In this document: positions 50,272-58,365 of the stretch, piece after piece | How the letters are laid out: each line of letters opens with the position of its first letter | How positions within the stretch are numbered: the stretch's first letter is position 1 | Notes under the pieces: model-generated | The model's input: only the letters and a program-made list of their open reading frames with translations | The model's database searches: none | Told to the model about the DNA's origin: nothing | Made by a program: the position numbers and the translations under genes | Origin: Devosia sp. Root685 | Lineage (GTDB): Bacteria > Pseudomonadota > Alphaproteobacteria > Rhizobiales > Devosiaceae | Assembly: GCF_001427875.1 (NCBI RefSeq) | Contig: NZ_LMHK01000001.1 | Coordinates: 808,871 to 872,870, forward strand | Length of the DNA stretch: 64,000 nucleotides | Direction of reading: 5' to 3'

Positions 50272-51753
50272 CTATCCGCTGACTATGGCTCTACTCACCC
50301 TTCCGTCCCGCTGCAGGATGATTTGCCAGGTGCGCATCCGTTGCGAAGCTGTGGCGCTGAAGGTTTGGGCGTCTTTGATGTCGGTGTCGTTGAGCTGGAG
50401 GATGACATCGTCGACCTGGAGGCCCATGGCTTCGGCGGGGGAACCGGCGGCGATGGCGGTGATGAGGACGCCGGTGGCGTCGTAGGGGAGGTTTTTGGAT
50501 TCGGCGAGGGCCGGGTCGAGCTGGCGGACCGTGACGCCCGAGAAGCGGGAATCGGCGGAGATGGTGGCGGTGGCGTTGCCGGCTGGTGCGGGGGCAGCTT
50601 CGACCTGGAAATCCAGCGTGTCGGTTGACGTGCCGCGCAGGCGTTCGAGTTTGGTGGTTTGGCCGATCGGCTTGGTTGCCAGGCGGAAATTGAAGGCGCT
50701 GGGGTCGTCTACGCGCTGGCCATCGACGGAGAGGACGACGTCGCCGGACTGGAAGCCGGCGCGGGCGGCGGGGCCATCGGGGGCGACTTCGGTGATGAGG
50801 GCGCCGTGGGGCGCATCCATGCCGAGGCTATTGGCGATGTCGGAATCGACGGCCTGCATCTTGGCGCCGAACCAGGGGCGGACAATGGCGCCGCCGGTGA
50901 CGCCGGCCTCGGCGACGAGCTTGGCCATATTGGCGGGGATGGCAAAGCCGATGCCGACGGAGCCGCCGGACTGGGAATAGATGGCCGTGTTGATGCCGAC
51001 CAGGCGCCCCTGCATATCGACCAGAGCGCCGCCGGAATTGCCGGGATTGATGGCTGCGTCGGTCTGGATGAAGAATTCGTAATTGGAGCTTTCGACGCCG
51101 GTGCGCGCGAGGGCCGAGACGATGCCGGAGGTAACGGTCTGGCCGACGCCGAAGGGATTGCCGATGGCGAGGACGAGATCGCCGACAAGCAGCGCGTCGC
51201 TATCGGCAAAGGTGATGGCGGGGAAAGCCACGCCGCGGGTATCGCGGACACGAAGAACGGCAAGATCGGTCTGTTTGTCTTCGACGACGACATCGACGGC
51301 GAATTCGCGACCGTCGCTCAAAGCGATGCGAACGTCGGTGGCGCCGTTGATGACGTGGGAATTGGTGAGGATGACCCCTGCCCCATCGACGATGACGCCG
51401 GAGCCGAGCGAACGGGATTCGCGCGGGCGGGACTGGAACTGATCGCCGAAGAAGCGGGAAAAGAACGGATCATTGGCGAAGGGGGAAGCCGCCTGGGACT
51501 CGATGCGGGTCGCGTAGACATTGACCACCGAGGGCGACACCGCCTGGACGATGGGGGCGAAGCTGAGCTGCACCTGCGGCTGGCTGGACGGCACCGCGCG
51601 CGGCGCCGAAACAGGCGGTGGCGTTTCGATCTGTGCCTGAGCCTGTTGAACCTGGGCCTGCCCCGGTGCGTTCCAGGGAGAGAAGGCCAGTGTGCCGCCG
51701 ATGGCGATGACCGCTACGGCGACACCCGAAAAGACGAGCGTTCGCAGAGACAT
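50272..51753 (-). CDS. periplasmic serine protease, DegP/DegQ (HtrA) family
   Basis: A 493-residue protease/chaperone. An N-terminal signal anchor 'LVFSGVAVAVIAIGGTLAF' is followed by a Gln/Pro-rich linker. The trypsin-like domain has the catalytic His in 'VILTNSHVINGAT', Asp in 'DKQTDLAVLRVRD' and Ser in 'AAINPGNSGGALVDM'. Two PDZ domains follow (about 300-385 and 400-490, 'HGALITEVAPDGPAARAGFQSGDVVLSVDG' and 'GVLITAIAAGSPAEAMGLQVDDVILQLN'). ATG 51753 is taken although its ribosome site is weak; ATG 51831 is the alternative. In related genomes this gene adjoins rplQ; here four other genes lie between. Confidence 0.95.
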   Translation of the reverse strand: MSLRTLVFSGVAVAVIAIGGTLAFSPWNAPGQAQVQQAQAQIETPPPVSAPRAVPSSQPQVQLSFAPIVQAVSPSVVNVYATRIESQAASPFANDPFFSRFFGDQFQSRPRESRSLGSGVIVDGAGVILTNSHVINGATDVRIALSDGREFAVDVVVEDKQTDLAVLRVRDTRGVAFPAITFADSDALLVGDLVLAIGNPFGVGQTVTSGIVSALARTGVESSNYEFFIQTDAAINPGNSGGALVDMQGRLVGINTAIYSQSGGSVGIGFAIPANMAKLVAEAGVTGGAIVRPWFGAKMQAVDSDIANSLGMDAPHGALITEVAPDGPAARAGFQSGDVVLSVDGQRVDDPSAFNFRLATKPIGQTTKLERLRGTSTDTLDFQVEAAPAPAGNATATISADSRFSGVTVRQLDPALAESKNLPYDATGVLITAIAAGSPAEAMGLQVDDVILQLNDTDIKDAQTFSATASQRMRTWQIILQRDGRVSRAIVSG

Positions 51754-51996
51754 GGGTAAACTTTCAGCTACCTGTTCAGAGCCGTTTGGCTCACAGAATG
51801 CGACGCGAGCAGAACGCCCGGAATCTGTCATGAAAATGACGCTCGAACATTGTTGTTTCCCTAGGCAAATAAACGTTTGCGCGAGGGGGCACACGGCCCT
51901 ATATGCAGCGCTCAATTTTCTCGCGTTTTCGAACTGGAAAACACGTAAACGCGGTGAATTTCCTTCACTCTCCAGCCCCGAAAGGCCTGTTGTCCA

Positions 51997-53181
51997 ATGA
52001 CTGACGAGCCGAAGACCGTTTACGCCAATACCTCCGCGCTGATCGCGGCAGAGGCGCCGGACTTTCCTTCTTTCCTCTTCTCGGAGAAGGAGTTCCACAG
52101 GGCTGTGAAAGTCTTCAAGAAGGGCTTTGACGGGCTGCTGACCTATGCGGTGAAGTGCAACCCGTCGCCGCACATCATCGCGCAGCTGCACAAGGAAGGC
52201 CTCAAGGCCTTCGACGTGGCTTCGAACACCGAAATGGAACTGGTGCGCGACCATGCGCCCGGCGCCGTAATGCACTACAACAACCCGATCAAGAACAAGC
52301 GCGAGATCGAACGCGCTTATGAAGAGTTCGGCGTTCGCAGCTTCACCATCGACCACCCGCAGCAGCTCGACCAGCTCGCTGCTGTCGTCTCGCCATCGCG
52401 CGATGTGGAAGTGACCACGCGCTTCAAGGCCGGCAAGGCGCTGAAGAGCTATGATTTCGGCATCAAGTTTGGCGTGATGGAACAGGGCGCGGCCGAAATC
52501 GTCACCGCCGTCGAGAAGATGGGCTATACGCCCAGCCTCTGCTTCCATGTCGGGTCGCAGTGCGAAGACGCCTATGCCTATGAGCGCCACATCGCGGCGG
52601 CGGCGCGGATCGTTGAAGAAAGCGGCATCGAGTTGAAGCGCCTCAATATCGGCGGCGGCTATCCGGCCCCCTACCCGACCAGCGAAGCGCCGCCGATGGA
52701 CTATTATTTCGAGACCATCTCGCAGGCTGTTTCCGACCATTTTGGCGACAAGAACAAGCCAGAACTGATCATCGAGCCGGGCCGGTCGCTGGTGACGTCC
52801 TCGACCTCGCTGCTGCTGCGCGTGAAGCATCAGCGCGGCGGGCAGTCGGTTTATGTCAATGACGGCGCCTATGGTTCGCTGATGGAAGTGAAGTTCATGC
52901 ACTTCACCCCGCCGGTGCGCGTTTGGCGCGGGCCGCGTCTCCACGACAATAATGGCGAATTCTCCGAATTCACCATCTGGGGCCCGACTTGCGACAGCTA
53001 TGACGTGCTGCCGCAGGTGTTCACCCTGCCGGCCGATATCGATGAAGACGACTGGATCGAATTCGGCCTGATGGGGGCGTACACGCAGGCTTCGCTGACC
53101 CCGTTCAATGGGTTTGACCGTCGCGACCAGTATTGGGTCGAGGACGTTTATACCGGCAAGGACATGGCGCCGGCTGAGTAA
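51997..53181 (+). CDS. ornithine/lysine decarboxylase-type enzyme (fold type III PLP)
   Basis: A 394-residue decarboxylase of the eukaryotic-type ODC group, making putrescine (or cadaverine) from ornithine (or lysine). The PLP Lys is in 'LTYAVKCNPSPHIIAQL', the pyrophosphate-binding Gly-rich loop 'RLNIGGGYPAPYP', 'LIIEPGRSLVTSS' carries the Arg/Glu contacts and the catalytic Cys is in 'IWGPTCDSYDVLPQ' of the partner subunit. 'FGLMGAYTQASLTPFNGF' is the conserved end. Ornithine is the likelier substrate. No other polyamine gene is adjacent; a terminator and a family A repeat follow. Confidence 0.93.
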   Translation: MTDEPKTVYANTSALIAAEAPDFPSFLFSEKEFHRAVKVFKKGFDGLLTYAVKCNPSPHIIAQLHKEGLKAFDVASNTEMELVRDHAPGAVMHYNNPIKNKREIERAYEEFGVRSFTIDHPQQLDQLAAVVSPSRDVEVTTRFKAGKALKSYDFGIKFGVMEQGAAEIVTAVEKMGYTPSLCFHVGSQCEDAYAYERHIAAAARIVEESGIELKRLNIGGGYPAPYPTSEAPPMDYYFETISQAVSDHFGDKNKPELIIEPGRSLVTSSTSLLLRVKHQRGGQSVYVNDGAYGSLMEVKFMHFTPPVRVWRGPRLHDNNGEFSEFTIWGPTCDSYDVLPQVFTLPADIDEDDWIEFGLMGAYTQASLTPFNGFDRRDQYWVEDVYTGKDMAPAE

Positions 53182-53204
53182 GGTCTTTTGGGATTTTGAT
53201 AGGG

Positions 53205-53241
53205 ACCCGCCCGGGCTTTGGCTTGGGCGGGTTCTTTTGTT
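53205..53241 (+). terminator. Rho-independent terminator of the decarboxylase gene
   Basis: ACCCGCCC (53205-53212) and GGGCGGGT (53225-53232) form an eight-bp stem with a 12-base loop, then TCTTTTGTTTTT. Confidence 0.85.
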
Positions 53242-53268
53242 TTTGGGGGGATTCTTTCGCCCAACGGC

Positions 53269-53338
53269 TGTCATCCCGGCGAAGGCCGGGATCCATCTCG
53301 AGATCTCAGGATGGGCCCCGGCCTTCGCCGGGGTGACA
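53269..53338. repeat. dispersed palindromic repeat, family A, full copy
   Basis: TGTCATCCCGGCGAAGGCCGGG...CCCCGGCCTTCGCCGGGGTGACA, the same element as 14438-14508 and 30727-30796. It separates the decarboxylase gene from the P-loop gene. Confidence 0.92.
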
Positions 53339-53428
53339 GCCGGGGATGGGGCGGGAACGGCGGATAAGCCGAGTCTTTTCGGCAGTTTAGACGTTTTGGT
53401 TCGTGGATTGAATCAGGGGGAGAGGTTG

Positions 53429-53971
53429 ATGGACGAGCCACCAGATATTGCCACTTTGGGCCGGCGGATCATGATCGTGGGGCCGACCAATTCGGGGAAA
53501 TCGACGCTGGCGGTGGCGATCGGGGAGAGGTTGGGGATGCCCGCGAGGCATGTCGATCTTTTCAATCACACGCCCAATACGGACTGGGTTCCGCGGCCCA
53601 AGGCGGAGTTTCATGCACTGCATGCGGCGGCGATCGCCGAGCCCGAATGGGTCATGGACGGAAATTATTCCGAGGTTTTGCCAGCCCGATTGCAGCGGGC
53701 GACCGGAATCATTGCGATCGATGACTTCCTGGCCCGGCGGTATTGGCGCTATTTTCGAAGGACGTTGAGCCAGAACAGGGCCGGAGCCCTCGAGGGCAAT
53801 CGGGATTCCATCAAGTGGCATATGATCCACTGGCTTTGGCACACGCGGCGCTCGGGCGGAAAACTGCGGATCATGGCGGAGAACAGTGGCCTGCCCTTGG
53901 TAGTCTGCCGCAACCAGCAGGAACTGGACCGGCTCTATCGGGCCTGGGGGCTTACTTTGCCTTTGGCTTGA
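53429..53971 (+). CDS. P-loop NTPase, adenylate kinase-like / topology modulation protein-like
   Basis: A 180-residue small P-loop protein. Walker A is 'IMIVGPTNSGKSTLAVAIGERLGMPARHVD'. 'NTDWVPRPKAEFHALHAAAIAEPEWVMDGNYSEVLPARLQRATGIIAID' and 'RRYWRYFRRTLSQNR' match the FlaR/DNA topology modulation and shikimate/adenylate-kinase-like group. The phosphate acceptor is unknown. ATG 53429 has AGGGGGAGAGG upstream. The frame is open much further upstream, across the repeat, by chance. Its end overlaps the convergent SDR gene by 20 bases. Confidence 0.82.
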   Translation: MDEPPDIATLGRRIMIVGPTNSGKSTLAVAIGERLGMPARHVDLFNHTPNTDWVPRPKAEFHALHAAAIAEPEWVMDGNYSEVLPARLQRATGIIAIDDFLARRYWRYFRRTLSQNRAGALEGNRDSIKWHMIHWLWHTRRSGGKLRIMAENSGLPLVVCRNQQELDRLYRAWGLTLPLA

Positions 53972-54983
53972 CCAGATTGAAGCGGATCAGGCTTTCGGCG
54001 GCGCTGAGCACGGCTTCTTTCGGGGTGTGATAGGGGCGGCCGAGGAGGCGTTCGCCCTTGGAGCCGTCGAAGTGTTTTTCGTTGCCGATGTCGTTGATGA
54101 TCTGGCGAACGGGGCCGCCGAGGGTCGCGAGGATGCGCATGAGCCAATCGGGGATGGTTTTTATGGTGACCTGGTAGTCGGAATAGGCCTCGCGAAGGGT
54201 TGCGGCGACGTCCTCGAAACTTTGATAGGGGCCGGTCGCGAGATAGCGCTGGCCCACGCTTTCGGGATTGCGGAGGGCGGCGAGGTGCATGGCGGCGACG
54301 TCGCGGACATCGCTGATGGCAAAGCCGATACGCGGCATGGCGGGGGTGGAGCCATCGAGGAGACCACCGACGAGGCCGAGGGAAATGCTGGTTTCAGGGT
54401 CGCTGGCGGGGCCGAGGATGGCGCCGGGGTGGATGGTGGTCAATTGCATGTTCTGGCCGCTGGCGAAGGCCCAGGCGGCCTGTTCGGCGCGAGTCTTGCC
54501 GATGCAATAGGCCCAGGGGCGGCGCATCTTGGTCAGATCGGTGAAATCGGCTTCGGTATAGGTGTGCTTGCCGGTTTCGTGGCCATGGCCGTAGCCGACC
54601 GTGGCGATGGAGGAGGTCATGATGACGCGGCGCACGCCTTCGGCGCGGGCGAAGCGCAGGACGCGCTCGGTGCCTTCGACGGCGGGGCGGATGACGGTCG
54701 AGGGATCTTTGGGTTCTTCGGCTGATATGACCGTTGCGACATGCATGACCGCCGCGACGTCTTCCATGGCATAGGCCCAGCCGGCGTCGTCGAGGAGGTC
54801 GGCTTCGACGATTTCGAGGCGATCGCCGGCGCCGGGCGCGAGGAGATCCATGGCGGCCTGGATGGAGCGCAGCTTGCCGCGATTGCGCACGGTGCCGCGG
54901 ACGCGGTAGCCGGCGCGCAGGAGTTCGCCGATGACGTGCTTGGCCACGAAGCCGGAGGCTCCGGTGACGAGAATGCGGTCCAT
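53952..54983 (-). CDS. NAD(P)-dependent epimerase/dihydroflavonol reductase-like SDR
   Basis: A 343-residue extended short-chain dehydrogenase. The Rossmann motif is 'ILVTGASGFVAKHVIGELLRAGYRVRGTVRN' (GxxGxxA, with Arg suggesting NADPH). 'VMHVATVISAEEPKDP', 'VIMTSSIATVGYG' and the catalytic Tyr-x3-Lys in 'WAYCIGKTRAEQAAWAFA' follow, then 'TTIHPGAILGP'. It resembles aldehyde/dihydroflavonol-4-reductase enzymes such as Gre2. The natural substrate is unknown. It is monocistronic between the P-loop gene (convergent) and the YciI gene (divergent). Confidence 0.92.
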   Translation of the reverse strand: MDRILVTGASGFVAKHVIGELLRAGYRVRGTVRNRGKLRSIQAAMDLLAPGAGDRLEIVEADLLDDAGWAYAMEDVAAVMHVATVISAEEPKDPSTVIRPAVEGTERVLRFARAEGVRRVIMTSSIATVGYGHGHETGKHTYTEADFTDLTKMRRPWAYCIGKTRAEQAAWAFASGQNMQLTTIHPGAILGPASDPETSISLGLVGGLLDGSTPAMPRIGFAISDVRDVAAMHLAALRNPESVGQRYLATGPYQSFEDVAATLREAYSDYQVTIKTIPDWLMRILATLGGPVRQIINDIGNEKHFDGSKGERLLGRPYHTPKEAVLSAAESLIRFNLVKPKAK

Positions 54984-55170
54984 GAATCTGCCCCCAAATC
55001 GCCCCCTGCCCTACACGGTCAAGCCGGTGCGCGGAAGCGGCTTTTGGTTTGTCCGGCGGACATTGAAAAGGCGGCGACAAGAAAATGAGATAAATTAGTC
55101 TGAGTGCCGTCGCGCCACTCGTCTAGGAGTGACGGCGGGAATGGCCTGCCGGTTTCGAGAGGAGACTAAA

Positions 55171-55563
55171 ATGCAATTCCTGGTCGCAATTCACCTGCCT
55201 GACGACTTCGACCCGTCCAAGGAGGCCCCTTCGACAATCAAGGATATTTCCGCTCTCAACGAGGAGATGATCGCCAAGGGGGTTCGCGTGTTTGTGGGGG
55301 GCCTGCAGACCGCCACGCGCGCCAAGACCATCCGCGCGCGCAACAATGGCGGCATGGTGGTTACCGATGGGCCGTTCGTGGAAGCGAAGGAGCATGTCGG
55401 CGGTTTTTGGGTGCTCGAATGCGAAAGTTTTGACGAGGCCCTTGAATGGGGGAAGAAGGCGACGGTCGCGTGCCGCGCGCCGGTGGAAGTGCGGCAGTTC
55501 ATGGAGGTGCCGCCGGAGCGGTTGAAGGCACGGGCGGAAGCGGAGGCGCGGGCGGCGAAGTAG
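55171..55563 (+). CDS. YciI-like (DGPF domain) protein
   Basis: A 130-residue protein with a dimeric ferredoxin-like YciI/DGPF fold. The hallmark 'MVVTDGPFVEAKEHVGGFWVLECESFDEALEW' contains DGPF and the His-Asp-like pair region. Proteins of this group are often encoded beside ECF sigma factors, which is not the case here. The C-terminus is Ala/Glu-rich and helical ('RLKARAEAEARAAK'). GAGAGGAGA lies upstream of ATG 55171, so the longer frame to 55129 is not used. The function is unknown. It ends just before repeat C. Confidence 0.88.
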   Translation: MQFLVAIHLPDDFDPSKEAPSTIKDISALNEEMIAKGVRVFVGGLQTATRAKTIRARNNGGMVVTDGPFVEAKEHVGGFWVLECESFDEALEWGKKATVACRAPVEVRQFMEVPPERLKARAEAEARAAK

Positions 55564-55586
55564 CGGGCTGCGTCATCGGGCCACGA

Positions 55587-55640
55587 CCTCGTGGTTCGAG
55601 GCTACGCTGGCGCTTCGCACCTCACCATGAGGTCTACTGG
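55587..55640. repeat. dispersed repeat, family C, copy 3
   Basis: CCTCGTGGTTCGAGG, CGCTGGCGCTTCGC and CCTCACCATGAGGTCTACTGG, matching 21116-21167 closely. It lies between convergent YciI and rplQ gene ends and borders the four-gene segment next to the ribosomal operon. Confidence 0.9.
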
Positions 55641-55643
55641 GAA

Positions 55644-55676
55644 ACAAAAAAGGGCGGCCACTGGGGCCGCCCTTTG
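55644..55676 (-). terminator. terminator of the ribosomal protein operon after rplQ
   Basis: AAAGGGCGGCC and GGCCGCCCTTT form an 11-bp stem with a five-base loop. On the minus strand TTTTTTG follows the stem, 20 bases after the rplQ stop. It is a strong, canonical operon end. Confidence 0.9.
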
Positions 55677-55695
55677 AATTTGGGAGAAGCGAAGC

Positions 55696-56118
55696 TTATG
55701 CAGCTTCGGATTCTTCTTCGTTGTACTGGACCGGACCGGAATCGAGGCCCTTGGCGTTGACGTCGCGGTCAACGAATTCGATGACGGCCATCGGCGCGTT
55801 GTCGCCATAGCGGAAGCCGGCCTTCAGGATGCGGATATAGCCGCCCTGACGTTCGGCATAGCGCGGGCCGAGAACGGCGAACAGCTTTGCAACCTGGCCT
55901 TCGTCGCGGATCTGCGCGATAGCCTGGCGGCGAGCGTGCAGGTCGCCGCGCTTGCCGAGGGTGATCAGCTTCTCGACGATCGGACGCAGGTCCTTGGCCT
56001 TGGGAAGCGTGGTAACGATCTGCTCGTGCTTGATCAGCGCGGCGGACATGTTGGCGAACATCGCCTTACGGTGGGAAGCGGTACGGCTGAGTTTGCGGCC
56101 GCGATTACCGTGTCGCAT
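55696..56118 (-). CDS. rplQ: 50S ribosomal protein L17
   Basis: A 140-residue 50S subunit protein near the exit tunnel. '[60 protein letters not shown]' is the standard L17 sequence. The C-terminal tail is acidic ('YNEEESEAA'), a lineage extension. It is last in the operon, 33 bases after rpoA, and followed by the terminator. Confidence 0.98.
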   Translation of the reverse strand: MRHGNRGRKLSRTASHRKAMFANMSAALIKHEQIVTTLPKAKDLRPIVEKLITLGKRGDLHARRQAIAQIRDEGQVAKLFAVLGPRYAERQGGYIRILKAGFRYGDNAPMAVIEFVDRDVNAKGLDSGPVQYNEEESEAA

Positions 56119-56151
56119 GGGTTATCTCCTAAAGTCTTGGGCGGCGCCGGA

Positions 56152-57171
56152 TCAATAATGATCTTCGTAGCGCTTAGCGAGGTCATCGATATTCTCGGGC
56201 GGCCAATTGGCCACGTCCATCCCGAGATGAAGCCCCATCTGTGCCAGGACTTCCTTGATTTCATTGAGCGACTTGCGGCCGAAATTCGGGGTCCGCAGCA
56301 TCTCGGCTTCCGTCTTCTGGATAAGGTCGCCGATGTAGACGATGTTGTCGTTCTTGAGGCAGTTGGCCGAACGGACAGACAGTTCGAGCTCGTCGACCTT
56401 CTTGAGCAGCGCCGGGTTGAAGGCGAGTTCCGGGACAGCGTCCTGGGCCTTTTCCTTGGTGGGCTCTTCGAAATTGACGAAGACCGAAAGCTGGTCCTGA
56501 AGAATGCGCGCAGCATAAGCCACTGCATCTTCCGGCGAAATGCCGCCATTGGTTTCGACGGACAGCGTCAGCTTGTCCTTGTCGAGGCTTTCGCCGGCAC
56601 GGGTCGCATCAACCTTGTAGCTGACACGGCGCACAGGCGAGAACAGGGCGTCGACCGGAATATAGCCAATCGGCGCGTCTTCCGGACGGTTCTTGTCGGC
56701 AGGAACATAGCCCTTGCCGGTATTGACGGTGAACTCGATGTTGATCTCGGCGCCATCATCGAGATGGCAGATCACGAGTTCGGGGTTCAGCACTTCGATA
56801 TCGCCGGAGACTTTGATGTCGCCAGCGGTCACGGCGCCCGGACCCTGCTTGGAGAGAGTGAGACGCTTCGGGCCTTCGCCACCCATCTTGATGGCGATTT
56901 CCTTGACGTTCAGCACGAGGTCGGTGATGTCTTCCCGAACGCCGGGAAGCGACGAGAATTCGTGCAGAATGCCATCGATCTGGATAGCGGTTACCGCCGC
57001 GCCCTGAAGCGACGACAGCAAGACGCGACGCAAGGCGTTGCCAAGGGTCAAGCCATAGCCGCGCTCAAGCGGCTCGGCCATAACCGAAGCATGACGCGAG
57101 TCAGCGCCATCCGAAACAATCTCCAGCTTGGTCGGCTTGATAAGTTCCTGCCAGTTCCTCTGGATCGTCAC
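56152..57171 (-). CDS. rpoA: RNA polymerase alpha subunit
   Basis: A 339-residue scaffold subunit of RNA polymerase. The N-terminal domain starts '[17 protein letters not shown]', with '[35 protein letters not shown]' for dimerisation. The C-terminal domain (about 255-325) has the DNA- and activator-binding helices '[57 protein letters not shown]'. It lies between rpsK (101-base spacer with two hairpins) and rplQ. rpsD is not between them, as is usual in alphaproteobacteria. Confidence 0.99.
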   Translation of the reverse strand: MTIQRNWQELIKPTKLEIVSDGADSRHASVMAEPLERGYGLTLGNALRRVLLSSLQGAAVTAIQIDGILHEFSSLPGVREDITDLVLNVKEIAIKMGGEGPKRLTLSKQGPGAVTAGDIKVSGDIEVLNPELVICHLDDGAEINIEFTVNTGKGYVPADKNRPEDAPIGYIPVDALFSPVRRVSYKVDATRAGESLDKDKLTLSVETNGGISPEDAVAYAARILQDQLSVFVNFEEPTKEKAQDAVPELAFNPALLKKVDELELSVRSANCLKNDNIVYIGDLIQKTEAEMLRTPNFGRKSLNEIKEVLAQMGLHLGMDVANWPPENIDDLAKRYEDHY

Positions 57172-57189
57172 GGTATTGTCCTTTCAAAT

Positions 57190-57252
57190 TCGCGGCCTGA
57201 CGAGGCCGCACCGCCGCAAACACAATAGAACCCCTGGCCCCGGGGCCAGGAG
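57190..57252 (-). promoter_or_regulatory. two short hairpins in the rpsK-rpoA spacer
   Basis: GCGGCCT-GACG-AGGCCGC (57192-57209) is a 7-bp stem with a four-base loop, 20 bases before rpoA. CCTGGCCCCGGGGCCAGG (57233-57250) is a perfect 18-base palindrome just after rpsK. Neither is followed by a T-run, so they look like processing or stability elements rather than terminators. Confidence 0.45.
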
Positions 57253-57272
57253 TTTACCAAGTGGTCTAGTCT

Positions 57273-57665
57273 TTAGACGCGGCGCCGCTTGCGCGGACGG
57301 CAACCGTTGTGCGGAATCGTGGTCACGTCGCGGATGGAGGTGACATTGAAACCAGCAGCCTGAAGAGCGCGGAGCGCAGATTCACGGCCCGAACCGGGAC
57401 CACGCACTTCGACCTCAAGGGTCTTCATGCCATGTTCCTGAGCCTTCTTTGCAGCATCTTCGGCAGCAACCTGGGCAGCATAGGGGGTCGACTTGCGCGA
57501 GCCCTTGAAGCCCATCACGCCCGACGAGGACCACGAAATCGTGTTGCCCTGCATGTCAGCGATGGTGATCATGGTGTTGTTGAAGGAAGCGTTCACGTGT
57601 GCAACGCCAGACGTAATGTTCTTGCGTTCCTTGCGCTTGACGCGCGTCGTATCAGTCTTTGCCAT
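57273..57665 (-). CDS. rpsK: 30S ribosomal protein S11
   Basis: A 130-residue protein of the 30S platform, contacting 16S rRNA at the E site. '[46 protein letters not shown]' and the basic tail '[16 protein letters not shown]' are typical. It follows rpsM after a 154-base spacer, longer than usual, which holds a large hairpin. Confidence 0.99.
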   Translation of the reverse strand: MAKTDTTRVKRKERKNITSGVAHVNASFNNTMITIADMQGNTISWSSSGVMGFKGSRKSTPYAAQVAAEDAAKKAQEHGMKTLEVEVRGPGSGRESALRALQAAGFNVTSIRDVTTIPHNGCRPRKRRRV

Positions 57666-57722
57666 TCAGGTCCTCTGGGGTATCGGCGCTGCCGTAATGC
57701 CAGCAGCTCCACCAAGGATTAA

Positions 57723-57777
57723 GCGGATCAGGATTTTGGCTTCTTCCCCGTAGGGAACCGGCCAAAATTCTATCCGC
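57723..57777 (-). promoter_or_regulatory. two-part stem-loop in the rpsM-rpsK spacer
   Basis: On the transcript strand: GCGGAT - ATTTTGGC - CCC loop GGG - GCCAAAAT - ATCCGC. That is an outer 6-bp stem, an inner 8-bp stem and a small apical 3-bp stem, separated by short internal loops. No U-run follows. It could be a regulatory or RNase-processing element that separates rpsM and rpsK expression. Confidence 0.55.
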
Positions 57778-57819
57778 CGCGTCCAATTCAAATTGCCAGC
57801 CTGCACATGCAGGCCGGAA

Positions 57820-58188
57820 TTACTTCTTCTTGCCGGCGATCGGCTTTGCCGGACCCTTGCGGGTACGAGCATTGGTATGGGTGCGCTGACCGCGGACCGG
57901 AAGGCCACGGCGGTGACGCAGGCCGCGGTAGTTGCCGAGGTCCATCAAACGCTTGATGTTCATGGCAACGCTACGGCGAAGATCGCCTTCGACGACATAG
58001 TCGCGATCGATCGCTTCACGGATCTGGATCACTTCGGCGTCGGTCAGTTCGTTGACGCGACGCTCAGCCGGAATACCGACCTTGGTAGTGATTTCATTGG
58101 CGAACTTTTCGCCGATCCCGTGAATGTACTGCAGCGCGATTACAACGCGCTTGTTCGTCGGGATATTGACGCCAGCAATACGAGCCAC
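57820..58188 (-). CDS. rpsM: 30S ribosomal protein S13
   Basis: A 122-residue protein of the 30S head contacting the P-site tRNA and the B1 bridges. '[33 protein letters not shown]' and '[42 protein letters not shown]' are diagnostic. It follows adk after a 177-base spacer with a very stable hairpin. No rpmJ gene lies between adk and rpsM. Confidence 0.99.
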   Translation of the reverse strand: MARIAGVNIPTNKRVVIALQYIHGIGEKFANEITTKVGIPAERRVNELTDAEVIQIREAIDRDYVVEGDLRRSVAMNIKRLMDLGNYRGLRHRRGLPVRGQRTHTNARTRKGPAKPIAGKKK

Positions 58189-58326
58189 GTCTGCTCTCCT
58201 TCATTCAACACGCGCCATCGCGGCGGGTGTCATTCAAACAACAAGGGACCGGATTTCGATCCCCAACCAAATGGGAGAACCGAACCCAGCCCAATAATCC
58301 ATGAGACTGGTGCGGTTCTTTAAGGA

Positions 58327-58363
58327 TTCGACAAGGCGAAGTCAACTGCTTCGCCTTGTCGAA
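58327..58363 (-). promoter_or_regulatory. perfect 15-bp hairpin between adk and rpsM
   Basis: TTCGACAAGGCGAAG (58327-58341) pairs completely with CTTCGCCTTGTCGAA (58349-58363) around a seven-base loop. It starts two bases after the adk stop on the transcript. A short TCCTTAAAG follows rather than a U-run, so it is at most a weak terminator. It could be a 3'-end stabiliser or an attenuator before rpsM. Confidence 0.65.
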
Positions 58364-58365
58364 GA

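Noticed and set aside
14438..53338. Family A-C repeats as a CRISPR array or insertion sequences
   Set aside because: Units are dispersed singly rather than in regular arrays with spacers, and encode no transposase.
51997..55563. ODC, P-loop protein, SDR and YciI as a new biosynthetic cluster
   Set aside because: Strands alternate, a terminator and repeat lie inside, and the proteins have no obvious common pathway.
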